Below, piece by piece: positions 11,241-22,545 of a DNA stretch of 64,000 nt (position 1 is its first letter; each line of letters begins with the position of its first letter). Source of the DNA: Theocolax elegans (lineage: Eukaryota > Arthropoda > Insecta > Hymenoptera > Cerocephalidae); assembly GCA_026168455.1 (NCBI GenBank), contig CM047429.1:966870-1030869 (forward strand), read 5' to 3'. A program made the position numbers and the translations under genes. The notes beneath the pieces were generated by a model. That model was given only the letters and a program-made list of their open reading frames with translations, was not told where the DNA came from and searched no databases.

Positions 11241-11273
11241 TGTGACAATGCAAATAGTGCATGTCATTAAGAG
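11241..11273 (+). repeat. Remnant of the 5' LTR of family A copy 2
   Basis: Thirty-three bases match the start of the 3' LTR at 16146-16178, including the palindromic U3 tip at 11243-11266, and then diverge abruptly into leader-like AT-rich sequence. The stretch 11290-11804 that follows shows no gene and no TGGCGCC primer-binding site, so the rest of the LTR and the site were deleted. Confidence 0.7.
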
Positions 11274-11804
11274 TATTAATTATATATAAAGTAATTATAT
11301 ATAGCATAGCACGATATTTCCCCCTTATACGCACATTCTTTGGGTAATTTATAGCTCTCTCCCTTAACCAAGCTAAATATATTATTTTTTTTTATATAAC
11401 CCATACTAGCAGCGAATAAATTTTTTTTTGTTTGCCATTGCATTCCCTAACCAAATTAACAGTTATTTTTTCCTTAGCGCACGTTTAAAAATTATAACCA
11501 CTTAAATAATTTCTAAACGCACCGTGCAAAATTATTTATTTTTTCTGATTGCTGTAGTTTAATTAATTAATTTTTTTTATTATTCCCCTAGTAATAATGT
11601 TCAGATTTGTACTAACGGAGCAAACAAAATAATTGTTTTATTGCTTAAGCTAATAATTATTCGTTTGGAAGCTTGCATTGTTTTTTTTTGGCTTTTCCCT
11701 AATCAATTATAAATTAAAATTAATTCAACAGATAAACATTGAGCTATTCGATTGTTGAGCAAGAGCTATTAATTAAGCAAATATTTTGCTGAGACCTGAT
11801 TAAA

Positions 11805-12890
11805 ATGTCCCGTAATTTTAGATTAGGCGGAAAATTAGTAGGGATAAGTGCAGCTCAAGGCGCACCAATAATTAGGCGAGCCATAAATGAATTAGCCAAT
11901 GAAAGAGTTGTCTTTTATGCGGGAACATCATTTTTAAATTTAGATAACGATATAGCTATTATTCGCGATAGAGTAGCTCGTTATGAAATTAGACGCAACT
12001 TTGGAAACTCAGCGGCTCAATGGAATCCGCGAACAGATCAAATGTGGTTTGACGAGTCTTCCGAAGAAAATACAACCCGAACAGACAACATGGATATTAT
12101 AGCAACCAGCTTATAAGCCAGCCGCATCCCGACTATAATACAATACACCCACTGAGCAGCACCTACAGAACGAGCAGGGTAGACGACGCAACGTTTATAC
12201 GAGAAAAACGTACGGTTGAAATTTTTAACAGGTGGCACATATCGTTCAAGGGCAATAAAAAAGGCGTCCTTGAAACATTCCTACGTAACTTAGAGGAATG
12301 CAAAGAATCGCAAGGGTTCACCGCGGAAGAAATTATGCTTTCTCTAACGGCCGTACTCGACGACGAATCATACGACTGGTTTAAGAGAGAAAAACACAAC
12401 TGGAGAACATTTAGCGAATTTATGGAAGCTTTTTGATTACAATATGGAGTGGAAGATACGCAGATAAGCCTACGTCGCACAGCAGAGCTTAGAACGCAAG
12501 GAGCAAATGAAGACATCGCCACATACTTACAAAAGTTAAGAGGGATGTTTGATCATTTTAAGCCACCAATGTCCATTCACGAGCAACTCGATAGGGCATA
12601 TAGAAACATGCACCCGAGCTATCGAGTAAAAATAGAAAGACATCATTTTAATGATTTGACCGAGCTACAACGATTAGGCAAGAGAGAAGAAGCTAGACGC
12701 TACTTAGATGAAGCATACAATCCACCTCCGCCAATTACGATTGCAGGGCTACAAAGGTTTGCTTATGTAGACCCCACGAAAACGAAGCCACGAAAAATAG
12801 CAGCGATAAAAACCGAGCCAAATCAAAGCACAACAGAAGCCTCAAGGCGGGAGAAGCTGAGGTACACTAAATTACGCGGCGAGCAAGGCT
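11805..12890 (+). pseudogene. gag: Gag of family A copy 2 (broken)
   Basis: A 103-residue open start (MSRNFRLGGK to DIIATSL) shares ARYEIRRNFG with the gag at 5191. It then hits a stop at about 12114. Capsid sequence continues in another frame from about 12160 (DDATFIREKRTVEIF, EEIMLSLTAVLDDE, WFKREKHNW), is interrupted by a TGA at about 12434, and runs on to about 12850 (DRAYRNMHPSYRVKIERHHF, REEARRYLDEAY). The low-complexity middle region of copy 1 is largely missing and the zinc-knuckle end is replaced by the LTR fragment. It cannot make a full gag. Confidence 0.85.
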
Positions 12891-13810
12891 ATCGTACAGG
12901 GAAGAAGCTAGGATACACGGGAGTTCGCGGCACACACACAGGCAAGGAAACGGCTATGAATGTTGGCACTAGGTCGCACAAACCTTTGGCGATGATGGCA
13001 CACGTGCGGCACACACACTTCGCTATGTTCTTTCTCTCAATTTCTCGCTGACGTCACGTCGGTACTTCGGTAGTTCCGAATCGGCGGTCGGACGAGCTTT
13101 GGGCTCTCGTCGTCGTCGACGCGAGAGAGTCGCTGCGCGCATGCGCCGTGACCACTTCGTGCGTACGCGGCCTTATGCCGCGTGCGGCTTAACGAAGATG
13201 TGCGCCGCGCACGAACGTAAACAACGACGGCGAGTTGGTGGCGACGACGACGTAGCTGTTCGGCCTTCTTCCAGGTGTTCTTGGCTGCCTCCTTCTTCTC
13301 TATTACGATCACTGGCTCGAGGACTCGGGAATGCAGTACAGCGTGTTTACCTGGGTGAGTTATAAACCGTACGGCTACTCAGTTTATGTGTTGTTGTCTC
13401 ACCTAACCTCTCCTCTACACCCATCCTATACACAGCTGTTCACTGCTGTGTGATCCTGTCCTCTTCCTTTGTAAGGTGCACACTGTAAGCGGTAATCTTA
13501 CAGGTTTATTTGCTGAATTGGATGGCTGCTGTGGGAGGCGATTGGCTACGCTGCTTCTCCAGGTGTGATGTAAAGGACTTCTCCCCACCACTTCCTGGCA
13601 TTACTTGGACTTCAGGCTTCCTCTGGATCTTCTTGGAGACTCCTGAGCTGTTGCTTTTGTGCTCGGTGATGCGGCTTCCCTGTGTGTGTATAGGCTGGTA
13701 GGGTTCGGTGAGGCTTAGGTAGGGTTTGGTAAGGCTTAGGTAGGGTTCGGTAAGGACTTCAGTGGGCTACGAGCTCGCTCAACTTGACATGCATTAAATG
13801 CATTGTCACA
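12890..13810 (-). repeat. Reverse-oriented LTR fragment inside family A copy 2
   Basis: The right edge reads GCATTGTCACA (13800-13810), the reverse of an LTR start, joined directly to RT coding sequence at 13811. Internal landmarks on the minus strand (AAGGCCGCG, GCGCATGCGCGC and the AAAGGTTTGTGC stretch) match the solo LTR at 26456-27754 and the 3' LTR at 16146. The LTR 3' end is missing, so the fragment ends near 12890 without GCGTGACA. It replaces the gag C-terminus and protease. An 11-base motif GGTAGGGTTCGGT is repeated about three times near 13690-13755. Confidence 0.75.
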
Positions 13811-14160
13811 AGAAATAGATCGAATGTTAAGAGAAGACATTATAGAGCCCTCGCAAAGCCCATGGTGCAGCTATCCGGTAATCGTACCAAAAGCAAATGG
13901 CAAATACCGCTTTTGTATTGATTACAGGTTAGTAAATAAAGTGACAAAGAAATTAGCATACCCAATGCGCAATATGGACGATATTTTAGACCAAGAGCTT
14001 TCGAAGAAGCAGAGGCCATAGCAGCAGCCTTAAAGGTAGACACCAATAACCCATGGTACCAAGAGAAATTAAGAGCCGTAGCCAAATTCCCCAATAAATA
14101 CCCCGATCTCAGAATAGCCAATAATGTGTTATACGCCCATCGTCCCCATCCCTTGTAGAT
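13811..14160 (+). pseudogene. pol: RT N-terminal scrap and RNase H-integrase linker scrap, family A copy 2
   Basis: Bases 13811-13991 encode the RT N-terminus (EIDRMLREDIIEPSQSPWCS, then VPKANGKYRFCIDY, ending MRNMDDILDQ) and stop at a deletion that removes the whole palm. The following 13992-14150 encode the region before integrase (FEEAEAIAAALKVDTNNPWY, KYPDLRIANNVLYAHRP) in another frame with a stop at about 14157. About 1.3 kb of pol is therefore missing. No RT activity is possible from this copy. Confidence 0.8.
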
Positions 14161-14166
14161 TCCTTT

Positions 14167-15459
14167 ATGCCCGACTTGAATGCATGGAAAGTAGTTCTAC
14201 CGGAAGCCGACCGCGAAAAAGCCCTATATGAAGCCCATTACATGCCGCAAGCAGGCCATCTAGGTATCGATAAAACTTACGCTACACTAGCCACTTACTA
14301 TTATTGGCCAGGCATATATTTCGATACATGCAATTACGTCAAGACATGCCAAGAATGCCAAGCTCATAAGAGTAGCCAGCAAGCACCGCCAGGGCTAATG
14401 GAAGGGAGAAATATAACCGAGCCATGGACAGTCGTAGCAGCCGACATAATGGGACCTAAACAACCATCAAAACAAGGTTTTAAATACATCATTGTATTCG
14501 AGGATTTATTCACCCGATACATTGAGATGAAACCTCTTAGACGAGCCGATGCAAAGAGCGTGCTACAGGCATTTGACGAACTCATCATCAATAGATGGGG
14601 CTGTCCCAAATACCTTGTCACAGATAATGGGACCGAGTTCGCCAATAGAATGGTAACAGAAAGACTAACACTATACGGTATAGTGCAAACCACCATTCCG
14701 CCATATTTTGCCCAAGCCAACCCAGTAGAGCAAGTTAATAGAAATATAAAGCCGATGATAAATAGTTATTTAACAGATGACCACCGAGATTGGGATAGAC
14801 ATCTCGGAGAGTTCAATTTCGCGCTAAATACAGTTATACACTCCTCTACAAAATATAGCCCAGCATTTTTAAACTTAGTCAGAAATCCCCGTCCCGTAGC
14901 CCTTATAAGGAAGCATATAGAAAAGCCAAGTGAAATTCCAGCCCCAGACACAGAGCAATGGGCAGAGCGCGTTCACAGATTGCCTAAAATTTATGACCTT
15001 GTTAAAAGACACATAGATTTAGCAACAGCCAAGCAAGCGAGGTATTATAACAAAGGCAGAAGGGATGTACAACACCAAATAGGCGACTTAGTTAGATACC
15101 GTAACCGCATTTTATCCTCAGCCAAAAATTATATAGCAACAAAACAAGCCCCAAAATTTATTGGTCCAGAAAAAATAATACAAGTTTTTTCCCCGACAGT
15201 ATACCTTATAGAGGATTTGCAAAGCAAGCGGCAAATTAAAGTACACATAACAGATTTAAAGCTCCATATTCCTACCCGAAAAATCCCAGTTCCTATTCAA
15301 ATTAGAACTCCCATTCCCCAACAGCCAGTAAACCCGAAAACCCAAACTAAGCCAATTCCCGATGTCCCTATTGCAAAAAGAGGTCGCCCCAGGAAGAAGC
15401 CCATCACGCCAATACCGCAAAATAGCCCCCAAAGAATGCAACTTAGACCGCGTAAATAA
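14167..15459 (+). CDS. int: Integrase of Gypsy family A, open frame
   Basis: This 430-residue frame holds a complete retroviral-type integrase. The HHCC zinc domain uses H24, H31, C61 and C64 (AHYMPQAGHLG, CQEC). The catalytic core has Asp in VVAADIMGP (about 93), Asp in VTDNGTEF (about 153) and Glu in NPVEQVNR (about 188), giving the DDE triad. The C-terminal part has the GDLVRYRNRIL and KFIGPEKIIQ motifs and ends in a Pro/Lys/Arg-rich tail (KRGRPRKKP, AT-hook-like). No chromodomain is visible. It would join element DNA to the host genome. It is the only intact gene in an otherwise wrecked copy; the true start is unclear because a stop separates it from the upstream linker. Confidence 0.9.
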   Translation: MPDLNAWKVVLPEADREKALYEAHYMPQAGHLGIDKTYATLATYYYWPGIYFDTCNYVKTCQECQAHKSSQQAPPGLMEGRNITEPWTVVAADIMGPKQPSKQGFKYIIVFEDLFTRYIEMKPLRRADAKSVLQAFDELIINRWGCPKYLVTDNGTEFANRMVTERLTLYGIVQTTIPPYFAQANPVEQVNRNIKPMINSYLTDDHRDWDRHLGEFNFALNTVIHSSTKYSPAFLNLVRNPRPVALIRKHIEKPSEIPAPDTEQWAERVHRLPKIYDLVKRHIDLATAKQARYYNKGRRDVQHQIGDLVRYRNRILSSAKNYIATKQAPKFIGPEKIIQVFSPTVYLIEDLQSKRQIKVHITDLKLHIPTRKIPVPIQIRTPIPQQPVNPKTQTKPIPDVPIAKRGRPRKKPITPIPQNSPQRMQLRPRK

Positions 15460-16130
15460 ATTATTTATTTGAAGTCAAGCTAAAAATTTTTTTTTAATTT
15501 TTGCTTCCCTTCCAGTAGCAAGCAATAAGTTTTTTATTTAACGATATGATATATGCAAATTGAAAGCAAGTTCTTATTTTGGTTTACTCTTACATTCTTT
15601 AACGTGCTTAAATGAATTAACAAATAATAAGCAGCAAGAAATTACACAAGCAGCAAACAAACGAGGCAAAGGTATGCACTAATCTATTAATAATTATTAT
15701 TGTTTTTATTATTGATTTATTCTCATAATTTATAGTTTATATATTATTACGTATGAGTATGCGAGCAACATGTGAGTGTGCAAGAATGAGAGATCCGCGT
15801 TCGCGGGAAGAGTTCTCAAGCGAGCAAAAATAATTGTAAAGGGTATGCCAGTCGTCGTTACTCGTAATCAATGCTATAGCATATAATATAATAGGAAATA
15901 TACACACTCAGCGCGCACATAACACAGTCATGCCCAGCCAAGCAGTAATCAGCAGGATTAAACACTTACACCGCAAGATAAATAGCACGAGCAATTTATC
16001 AAGCGTTTATTAATTATTTATATTTATTCGATAGCATACTTACCCCACCAACATATACAGAACGCGAAATCCATTTTAATCAAATGGAATTATAATTTTT
16101 TGGTGGTAGTTACGTCTCCGCGAAACTACA
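15460..16130 (+). other. 3' untranslated region of family A copy 2, no env or other gene
   Basis: Some 670 bases of AT-rich sequence between the integrase stop and the polypurine tract. No frame of useful length and no membrane-protein-like sequence is present, so this family lacks an env-position gene in this copy. Confidence 0.7.
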
Positions 16131-16145
16131 GTTTGGTGGGGGGAG
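16131..16145 (+). promoter_or_regulatory. Polypurine tract, family A copy 2
   Basis: GTTTGGTGGGGGGAG lies immediately before the LTR start TGTGACA, where plus-strand priming occurs. An almost identical tract (TTTGG then a G run then AG) precedes another LTR-like start at 47838. Confidence 0.75.
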
Positions 16146-17657
16146 TGTGACAATGCAAATAGTACATGTCATTAAGAGCGACAATAAACTATACCTTACC
16201 TTCCCTGTACGAGCACACGCACACACATACAAGCCTAATCGAACCTATCTTTCCCTAATTTCCCTAAGAGCCTATAAATAATAACTATAATACCCTCCCA
16301 GTAACCGAGCTCCTTAACACATATGATAAACCACCGAGCCCACAAACAAAGGTGCACAGGGGAGCAGCCGAGCAGGACACAGAAGGAGTTCACCGAAGCA
16401 TAGATTACTCTTGAAGTAATTTAATAAGGAGCCTGACGAAGAGCCAATGATGCAGCAAGCTGAGGTGTTGACAGCGAGCTGCAAAGTCCTGAATATAGTA
16501 GCAGCGTACCCAGCAAGCCAAGGTAGACTGAGCCAGAAAAAGGAGCCAATGTAGCCAGGAGGTCCGTCAGCAAGCAATAGTCATTATAAGGGAACAGACA
16601 GGAGCACACACTTACTTAAATAAGTGTGTATAGGAGAGGACTTGTGAAGAGGTTAGGTGAGCATTATAAGTGCTCACATACACAATATTAATATTAATAA
16701 TAAAGACAGCAAGCCGTCTTCCAAGTGGATATTTACCTGAATATCGCCGTGTGTCTGTCCAAGCAGCTCGAGCCCGCCATTGCACCTGCCAAGCTCTGCG
16801 CCTCAAGAAGAGCGAGAGAGACGGAGATATCGGTCGCGGCAACACACACGAGCCCGTATCGATGTGCCGCGTACACACACCTCCCGCAGCCCTGTAAGCA
16901 CCGAGATTATTAGCCGACAAGTTAGTAATAAGGAACGAAAGGAATAATTACCTGGCAGGCAGCTTACGTCGTCGTCAACGGCATCATTGTTGTTGCTGGA
17001 ACGGACGAGGCGTACACTACGAGACGATGCGGCGGCCATGTTACTCAAGCCGCACTCGAGTAAGGCCGCGTACGCACCGCAAGTGGGTCGTCGCCACGCA
17101 TGCGCGCACACGGGCAATGCGTCGACCACGCCGAGGAGAGCAGAGCTCTTCCGATCGCCGTAGCGTCACGACGTCCGATCCTGTTTGCGAACTACTGTGT
17201 GTAGCGAGAGTGCCAATTTGTGCTGAGCAATATTAAGCGAGAGCAGCGTAGCAACAAAGGTTGGTGCATCCCTATCTGTGCCTCCTTTATTTTGTTATAC
17301 TTAATTCCGTGCTCCCCTCCCCCTTTTCTTCGAGCAGCTTTCGACCCGCGATCGCGTATCGCAGCCGCGCCGTCGGTCGACATTAAACTCATCGCGGACG
17401 AGTAGCGCAAATTCAGCCAACGATTCGGGATATTTGATTTACAAATTGTACTCGGTAATCTGCAGTGAGCCGCATTTCGCCTTCCTAAATTCGCCCCCTC
17501 CCTGAGCTGATCGCAGCTGAGCTTGAGCCCGCGTAAAGAATGAGACTGGCACCCGTAATTACATAAAGTAAAGAAGATAATAAATTAAGTTATTTTATAT
17601 ATATCTTATTTTTATTATCCCCATCACCTGCACCCTAATCCCCAGTGCAGCGTGACA
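16146..17657 (+). repeat. 3' LTR of family A copy 2
   Basis: A 1.51-kb LTR from TGTGACAATGCAAATAG to GTGCAGCGTGACA. It contains a TATAAATA box at 16273-16280 and a GC-rich, CpG-rich stretch (16740-17400) that is probably the R/U5-proximal region. The end matches the other family A LTRs. The short frames in both strands are not shared between LTR copies and are not called. Confidence 0.85.
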
Positions 17658-17688
17658 ATGTATATTAAATAATTATTCCGCCGCGCGT

Positions 17689-17693
<5 letters not shown>

Positions 17694-17727
<34 letters not shown>
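17694..17727. repeat. (CA)n microsatellite
   Basis: A pure CA run followed by TATAACATAAC. It is the insertion target of the adjacent LINE, whose 15-bp target duplication begins inside the run. Confidence 0.95.
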
Positions 17728-17731
<4 letters not shown>

Positions 17732-17812
17732 ACATAACCCGTGCCGGGTTTGCTGGTCCCGCATCGTGGCGCCTCCCCAGGTGGTGGATAGGGGAATGCT
17801 TTCCAGATATGG

Positions 17813-19297
17813 ATGGTACCGAAAAAATCAAATATTCGGGGCGAACCAAAACCAGATAGGGGAAGGCACCCCGAAATTAAACCAAGTATGGATAGTGAGC
17901 TAAAAACAACACTACCCCAAGCGGGCATGGCAATCCTGTCAAATCCCGCCACTGATTCCGATCGGGTGAAAGCCCCGGTGGTCAGTGCTGGTCCCAAGGA
18001 TTTTGGGGGGGACCAAACTCACACCGTTAAAATGGTAAGTGCTGCGGAGGTTGGTCACTCGGCCTCTGTAGCATCTAATGCTACGTGTGACCTGCCCTCG
18101 ACTGGGATGTCGAGTGACGCTGACAGAGCTTTTCTCCGTCTGCGGGAGAAGGTAGATACCCTGGTGGAGTTTGTTCTTAATAAGAACAATATCCACAAAG
18201 AGCTGAAGAGTATGGCGAGAGCAACCAGCAGAGCTCTCAATGAATACGCACGGGTGAACAGTGCTGTGTGTGTGACAGCGCCGAAAACTAAAATGGCGGA
18301 TGCACGTAGGGATGGAACGTGCCAAACGTCGCCCATTTTTCGCGCTGAAGAGCGTCAAAGGAGGCCGGTGGAAAGGGAAAAGCCTTCACCACCTCAGCAA
18401 CCCCCGGAGAAAAGGAAGAAGGGGTCGAAGCAGCCCACTAACAAAAATGGGCCAGCAGATGCTTTGCCATCCGTTCCTAAGACGAGTGGGAACCAGTCAA
18501 AAGTCCCTGACTGGGTCACAGTAGTGAAGAAGGGCAAGAAGAAGAAGATGAAGAACAGCCAGCCGAAGCAGCATGAACAGCAGAAACGTGACAGCAAACC
18601 GACCAAAGGCACGGCAGAGCCTAAGGCCGGAGTAAGACCCCCACGCCCAGATGCCATCAAGATCAAGACACCTAGCGGGGGCTCTTCCTACGCTGACATT
18701 CTCCGGAAGGTCAAGGCTGCACCGGAGCTAAAGGCACTAGGAGAACGGGTCACGCGTATCAGGCGCACCAGGGCTGGAGAGCTCCTCCTCGAACTGGGGC
18801 GACCCGGAACGGAAACGGCGGAGCTGAGGACAGTGGTCTCGTCCACCCTGAGTGGGTCAGCAGAGGTCCAGCTGCTGACTCACAAAGTGTCCATCACCAT
18901 CAGGGACATGGACGAGTCCACGACAAAAATGGAGGTGGCCGCAGCGATTGCGGCAAAGATCGGGCCAAATGTGGTATCCCCGGATAATATTAAAACCAGG
19001 GGGTCCTACAGTGGCACCCTAGCTGCGACCATCCAGCTTCCGGCAGTAGTAGCCAAAAAACTGCTGCAAGACGGGAAGCTCCGGATCGGATGGGTAAATT
19101 GCAGAGTTCGACTGCGAGAGGTATCCTCGCGCTGCTACCGATGCCACGAATCGGGACACATCGCGAGGGAGTGCAAGAGCGCAGTCGACCGGTCAGCGCA
19201 ATGCTATCGGTGCGGCCAAGAGGGCCACAAAGCAGTGGATTGCGAGGCCAAAGCCAAGACCTCGCATGAGGAAGGAGCACACATCAAAAATGATTAA
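17813..19297 (+). CDS. LINE ORF1 protein (gag-like, CCHC knuckles)
   Basis: A 494-residue frame starting MVPKKSNIRG about 75 bases into the element. The N-terminal half is polar and Lys/Pro-rich (PPQQPPEKRKKGSKQP, VVKKGKKKKMKNSQPKQ). A central RRM-like nucleic-acid-binding region lies at about residues 290-430 (GGSSYADILRKVKA, TRAGELLLELG). The C-terminus has two CX2CX4HX4C knuckles, CYRCHESGHIAREC and CYRCGQEGHKAVDC. Such proteins coat the LINE RNA. The stop overlaps the ORF2 start by eight bases (ATGATTAA at 19290-19297), an arrangement suited to termination-reinitiation. Confidence 0.9.
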   Translation: MVPKKSNIRGEPKPDRGRHPEIKPSMDSELKTTLPQAGMAILSNPATDSDRVKAPVVSAGPKDFGGDQTHTVKMVSAAEVGHSASVASNATCDLPSTGMSSDADRAFLRLREKVDTLVEFVLNKNNIHKELKSMARATSRALNEYARVNSAVCVTAPKTKMADARRDGTCQTSPIFRAEERQRRPVEREKPSPPQQPPEKRKKGSKQPTNKNGPADALPSVPKTSGNQSKVPDWVTVVKKGKKKKMKNSQPKQHEQQKRDSKPTKGTAEPKAGVRPPRPDAIKIKTPSGGSSYADILRKVKAAPELKALGERVTRIRRTRAGELLLELGRPGTETAELRTVVSSTLSGSAEVQLLTHKVSITIRDMDESTTKMEVAAAIAAKIGPNVVSPDNIKTRGSYSGTLAATIQLPAVVAKKLLQDGKLRIGWVNCRVRLREVSSRCYRCHESGHIARECKSAVDRSAQCYRCGQEGHKAVDCEAKAKTSHEEGAHIKND

Positions 19298-22296
19298 GGT
19301 GCTCCAAATAAACCTCAACCACTGCGCTGTGGCAGGACTTGCTGTCCCAGCTGGTCAGAGAGGAGAGAGCGGACGTAGCGATCATCAGCGAGGAGTTCCG
19401 GGATCTCGAGAAGTCGAACTGGGTAAGGGATGCCACGGGCAAGGCGGCCATCTGGGTATGTGGAAATATACACATCTCCAGGAAGATGGTCGCCCCCCTT
19501 CCCAGCTTTACCAGGGTAGAGGTGGCGGGGGTACGCATGTACAGCGGCTACTTCCCGCCCAGCGATTGCACCGAGGACTTTGCGAGATCTCTGGATGCAG
19601 TCGTCACCAGTGCTCGGTCCTCACGGCTACCGGTCGCAATCGGTGGGGACTTTAATGCTTGGGCGACGGACTGGGGTAGCGCCAAGACCAACGCGCGTGG
19701 TCGCGCACTTCTCGAGGCGTTCGCTCTACTGGGGCTGGAGATCGCTAACACAGGGACAACGCCGACTTTCACAAAAGCCGGCAAGTCGTCCATAGTCGAC
19801 CTCACCTTCGTCGATCCCAGATTGATGGGGAGAGGGGGACTCGGCTGGAAAGTTAGCGATCGTTAGACGGGTAGTGACCACCAAGCACTCGTGTACCAGC
19901 TCCAGCTGACCAGCGGGAGGACAAAGAGAGCAGGAAGAGGAGCAAGAGAGAGATGGGCACCAGCCACGTTTGATCGTGAGACGTTCCTTTGCTCCCTTGA
20001 GGGGGCAAAAGTGGAGGGAACCGCCGAAGAAAAAGCACGAGGCCTCAGGAATGCCCTAACAGCGGCTTGCCATGCCTCTATGGCCGTGAAGTTTAACCCT
20101 CGCGGCCGCCCACCGATAATCTGGCGGAGTGAGGACATCGCAGAAAAGAGACGTGAGTGCCTGCGTGCCAGAAGGCTGCACCAAAGAGCGAGGGGAACAC
20201 CGCGATTCCAAGATCGTTCCGCAGAATACGAACAAAAGCGGAGGGATCTCAAGGTGGCCATCAAGGCTGCCAAGAGAAAGTGTTGGCGGGAGCTCTGTGA
20301 GGAGGTGGACCACAACCCCTGGGGCAGACCGTATAAAACGGTTATGAATAAGATCAACCCCGGGGGAGCTGTTGCACCCACTGACCCAGTTTTTCTGGAC
20401 GGAGTCGTCCGCCACCTGTTTCCAGAACATCGGAAAAGGGCAGCAGAGACGGGCCTGATGGCCACCATTGGTGCAGCCGAGTCGCCAGACATTAGTGAAG
20501 CCGAACTGAGGATGGCCGCTAAGGGTATTTCCGTACGTAAAGCCCCAGGGCCTGACGGAATACCTGGCCTGGCCGTCAAGACAGCGGCGATGAGTGCTCC
20601 GGGCTTGTTCCTGGACGCATTCAACGCATGCATAAGAGGAGGTTGCTTCCCGGCCCAGTGGAAGACGCAGAGGCTGGTACTCCTACCAAAGGGAAACAAA
20701 CCCCCGGAGGAGCCATCATCTTACCGCCCGCTCTGTCTACTGGATATAGTTGGGAAGCTCCTGGAGCGGGTGATCTGCGCCAGGCTTGCAGAGGCCATCG
20801 GTCGGGCCGGAGACCTCTCCGACAACCAGTTCGGCTTCCGAAAGGGTCGATCGACCATGGATGCTGTAGGCAGAGTTGTTGGCATAGCCACAAACGCCAT
20901 CAATGCTGGTCGGAGTGCAAGGCGGATGTGTGCCATCATCACCTTGGACATCCGGAATGCCTTCAACTCTGCCAGATGGGACGACATTATGCTGTCCCTG
21001 CAGCACTTCCAAGTGTCACTGTATCTCAGGGATGTCACCTCGAGTTACCTGACTGACCGTACTCTGTTCTACGACACCGACGACGGTGTGCACTCCCACA
21101 ACAGCACGGGAGGCGTGCCGCAGGGTTCGGTCATTGGGCCCCTACTCTGGAACGTTGTCTATGACGGCCTGCTTAGGCAGCAACTTCCGGAGGGTGTCTC
21201 GATGGTGGCTTTCGCGGACGACGCGGCGCTAGTGGTGGTCGCAAAAGGTGTCGAAGAGATCGAATATCTCGGAGACGTCTCTATAGAAGTGGTCGCCACT
21301 TGGTTGAGAGACCTCGGACTTAGGCTGGCGGCGGAAAAAACGGTGGCGGTGCTCATCTCTCGCACAAAAAAGGAGAGGACCGCCACCTTCACGGTAGGTG
21401 AAGAACGGATACGGTCGGTGAAAACGTTAAAGTATTTAGGGGTCACACTAGACGCGCGGCTGCCGTTCAAACACCATCTCGCGAACGCAGGCTCAAAGGC
21501 GGCAAAGGTGGCCCGTGTGCTGGCGGGCATCATGCCCAACATCGGGGGATACCAGCAACCGCGAAGGTCCCTCCTTGCCTCGGTGGTGAGCTCCGTAATT
21601 TTATACGGAGCTCCTATCTGGGCTGATGCCCTGAACAGGCACAAGAGCTTTGGTGCTCCGTGCCAGAGAGCCTGCAGGATAGCTGCGCTAAGGGTGGCTC
21701 GGGCGTACCGAACCGTATCTGGCATTGCGCTCTCGGTGGTCGCAAAGACCGCCCCCTACGACCTCCTGGCAGCCGAGAGAGCTGAAAGACACCGTGAGGG
21801 TGGGCGACGCGTAGAAGAGAATCGCTGCTATAACCGATGGTCATTGCGGACCGTAGAGGAGTGGCAGCGGAGATGGGACTCAGCCTGGGACGGCCGCTGG
21901 ACCTACCGTATCATCCCGCGGATCCGGGAGTGGGCGAGCAGGAAACACGGCTTCGTCAGTTTCCAGCTTACCCAGGTGTTGACCGGGCACGGATGCTTCC
22001 GTAGCTACCTATTTCGTATAGGGGTCTACGGCAGCGCAGAGTGCCCGGCTTGTCCAGGGGTGGACGAAGACGTGGAACACGTCCTCCTATGGTGTCCTCG
22101 TTTCAGGGAGGAACGGGACCAGTTTCAAGTCACTTGGAGCGTTCCCCTCACCCCTGAGAGCATCGGGGCGTGCCTGCTTGACTCCCAGGAGGGATGGAAC
22201 GCGGTAGTGACCCTCTGTACGTCCATAGTGGACAGGCTGGGTCTCATCAGAAGAGAAGAGGAGAGAGGAGTTGCGATGGCAGCGGTAGTGGGCTAG
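19290..22296 (+). pseudogene. LINE ORF2: endonuclease and reverse transcriptase (one frameshift, one stop)
   Basis: The start MIKVLQINLNHC (19290) overlaps the ORF1 stop. A frameshift at about 19338 moves the endonuclease to another frame, where IISEEFRD, IGGDFNAWATDWGS and the GSDHQAL motif carry the AP-endonuclease residues. A TAG at 19864-19866 sits just before GSDHQAL. From 19867 to 22296 the frame is open: RT with KAPGPDGIPG, SSYRPLCLLDIVGKLLERV, FGFRKGRSTMDA, TLDIRNAFNSARW (motif A), GVPQGSVIGPLLW (motif B) and FADDAALVV (motif C, 21211-21222), then a Cys/His domain CPACPG...HVLLWC. This enzyme would nick the target and prime cDNA. Confidence 0.9.
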
Positions 22297-22500
22297 TGTA
22301 GCCGTTGCCTCCCCCCGCGAAGTAATGGCTTGCGGCGGCTCCCGCGGGGGAATAAAGGTAAGGAAAGAAGTGGAGTTTTAGTGGGTATGCCTATCGAAAT
22401 CCTTCGGTAGGAGAGTCCCACACACGGGGAGTCTCGCATGGCTCCAGTCATGGTGCATTAAGCATTTCTCCACCTCTTCGGAAAAAAAAAAAAAAAAAAA
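22297..22500 (+). other. LINE 3' untranslated region and poly(A) tail
   Basis: About 185 bases after the ORF2 stop, containing GGGGGAATAAAGG near 22348 as a possible polyadenylation signal, then a 19-base A run. The same 3' sequence appears inverted at 22556-22740 in the neighbouring copy. Confidence 0.8.
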
Positions 22501-22545
22501 CACATATAACATAACATATATATAACATATATATATATATATATA

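Larger units (their letters stand above)
11241..17657 (+). mobile_element. Gypsy family A, copy 2, internally degraded
   Basis: The 5' boundary is TGTGACAATGCAAATAG at 11241, identical to the start of the 3' LTR at 16146 apart from one base over the first 33 bases. After that the 5' LTR is missing and no primer-binding site is present. Then come broken gag (11805-12890), a reverse LTR fragment (12890-13810), a scrap of RT (13811-13991), an open integrase frame (14167-15459), a polypurine tract and a complete 3' LTR. It is the same family as the element at 1-7769, judged by gag, RT, LTR ends and U3 palindrome. Confidence 0.85.
17739..22500 (+). mobile_element. R1-type non-LTR retrotransposon (LINE), full length, target duplications visible
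   Basis: The element begins at CCGTGCCGGG (17739), carries ORF1 and ORF2, and ends in a poly(A) run (22482-22500). The 15-bp CACATATAACATAAC stands on both sides (17724-17738 and 22501-22515), which proves target-primed insertion of a full-length copy into a CA/TA microsatellite. An apurinic-type endonuclease at the N-terminus of ORF2, two CCHC knuckles in ORF1, and the GHGCF...CPACPG...H...C domain after RT are typical of the R1 clade. ORF2 has a frameshift and a stop, so the copy is dead. Confidence 0.9.
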
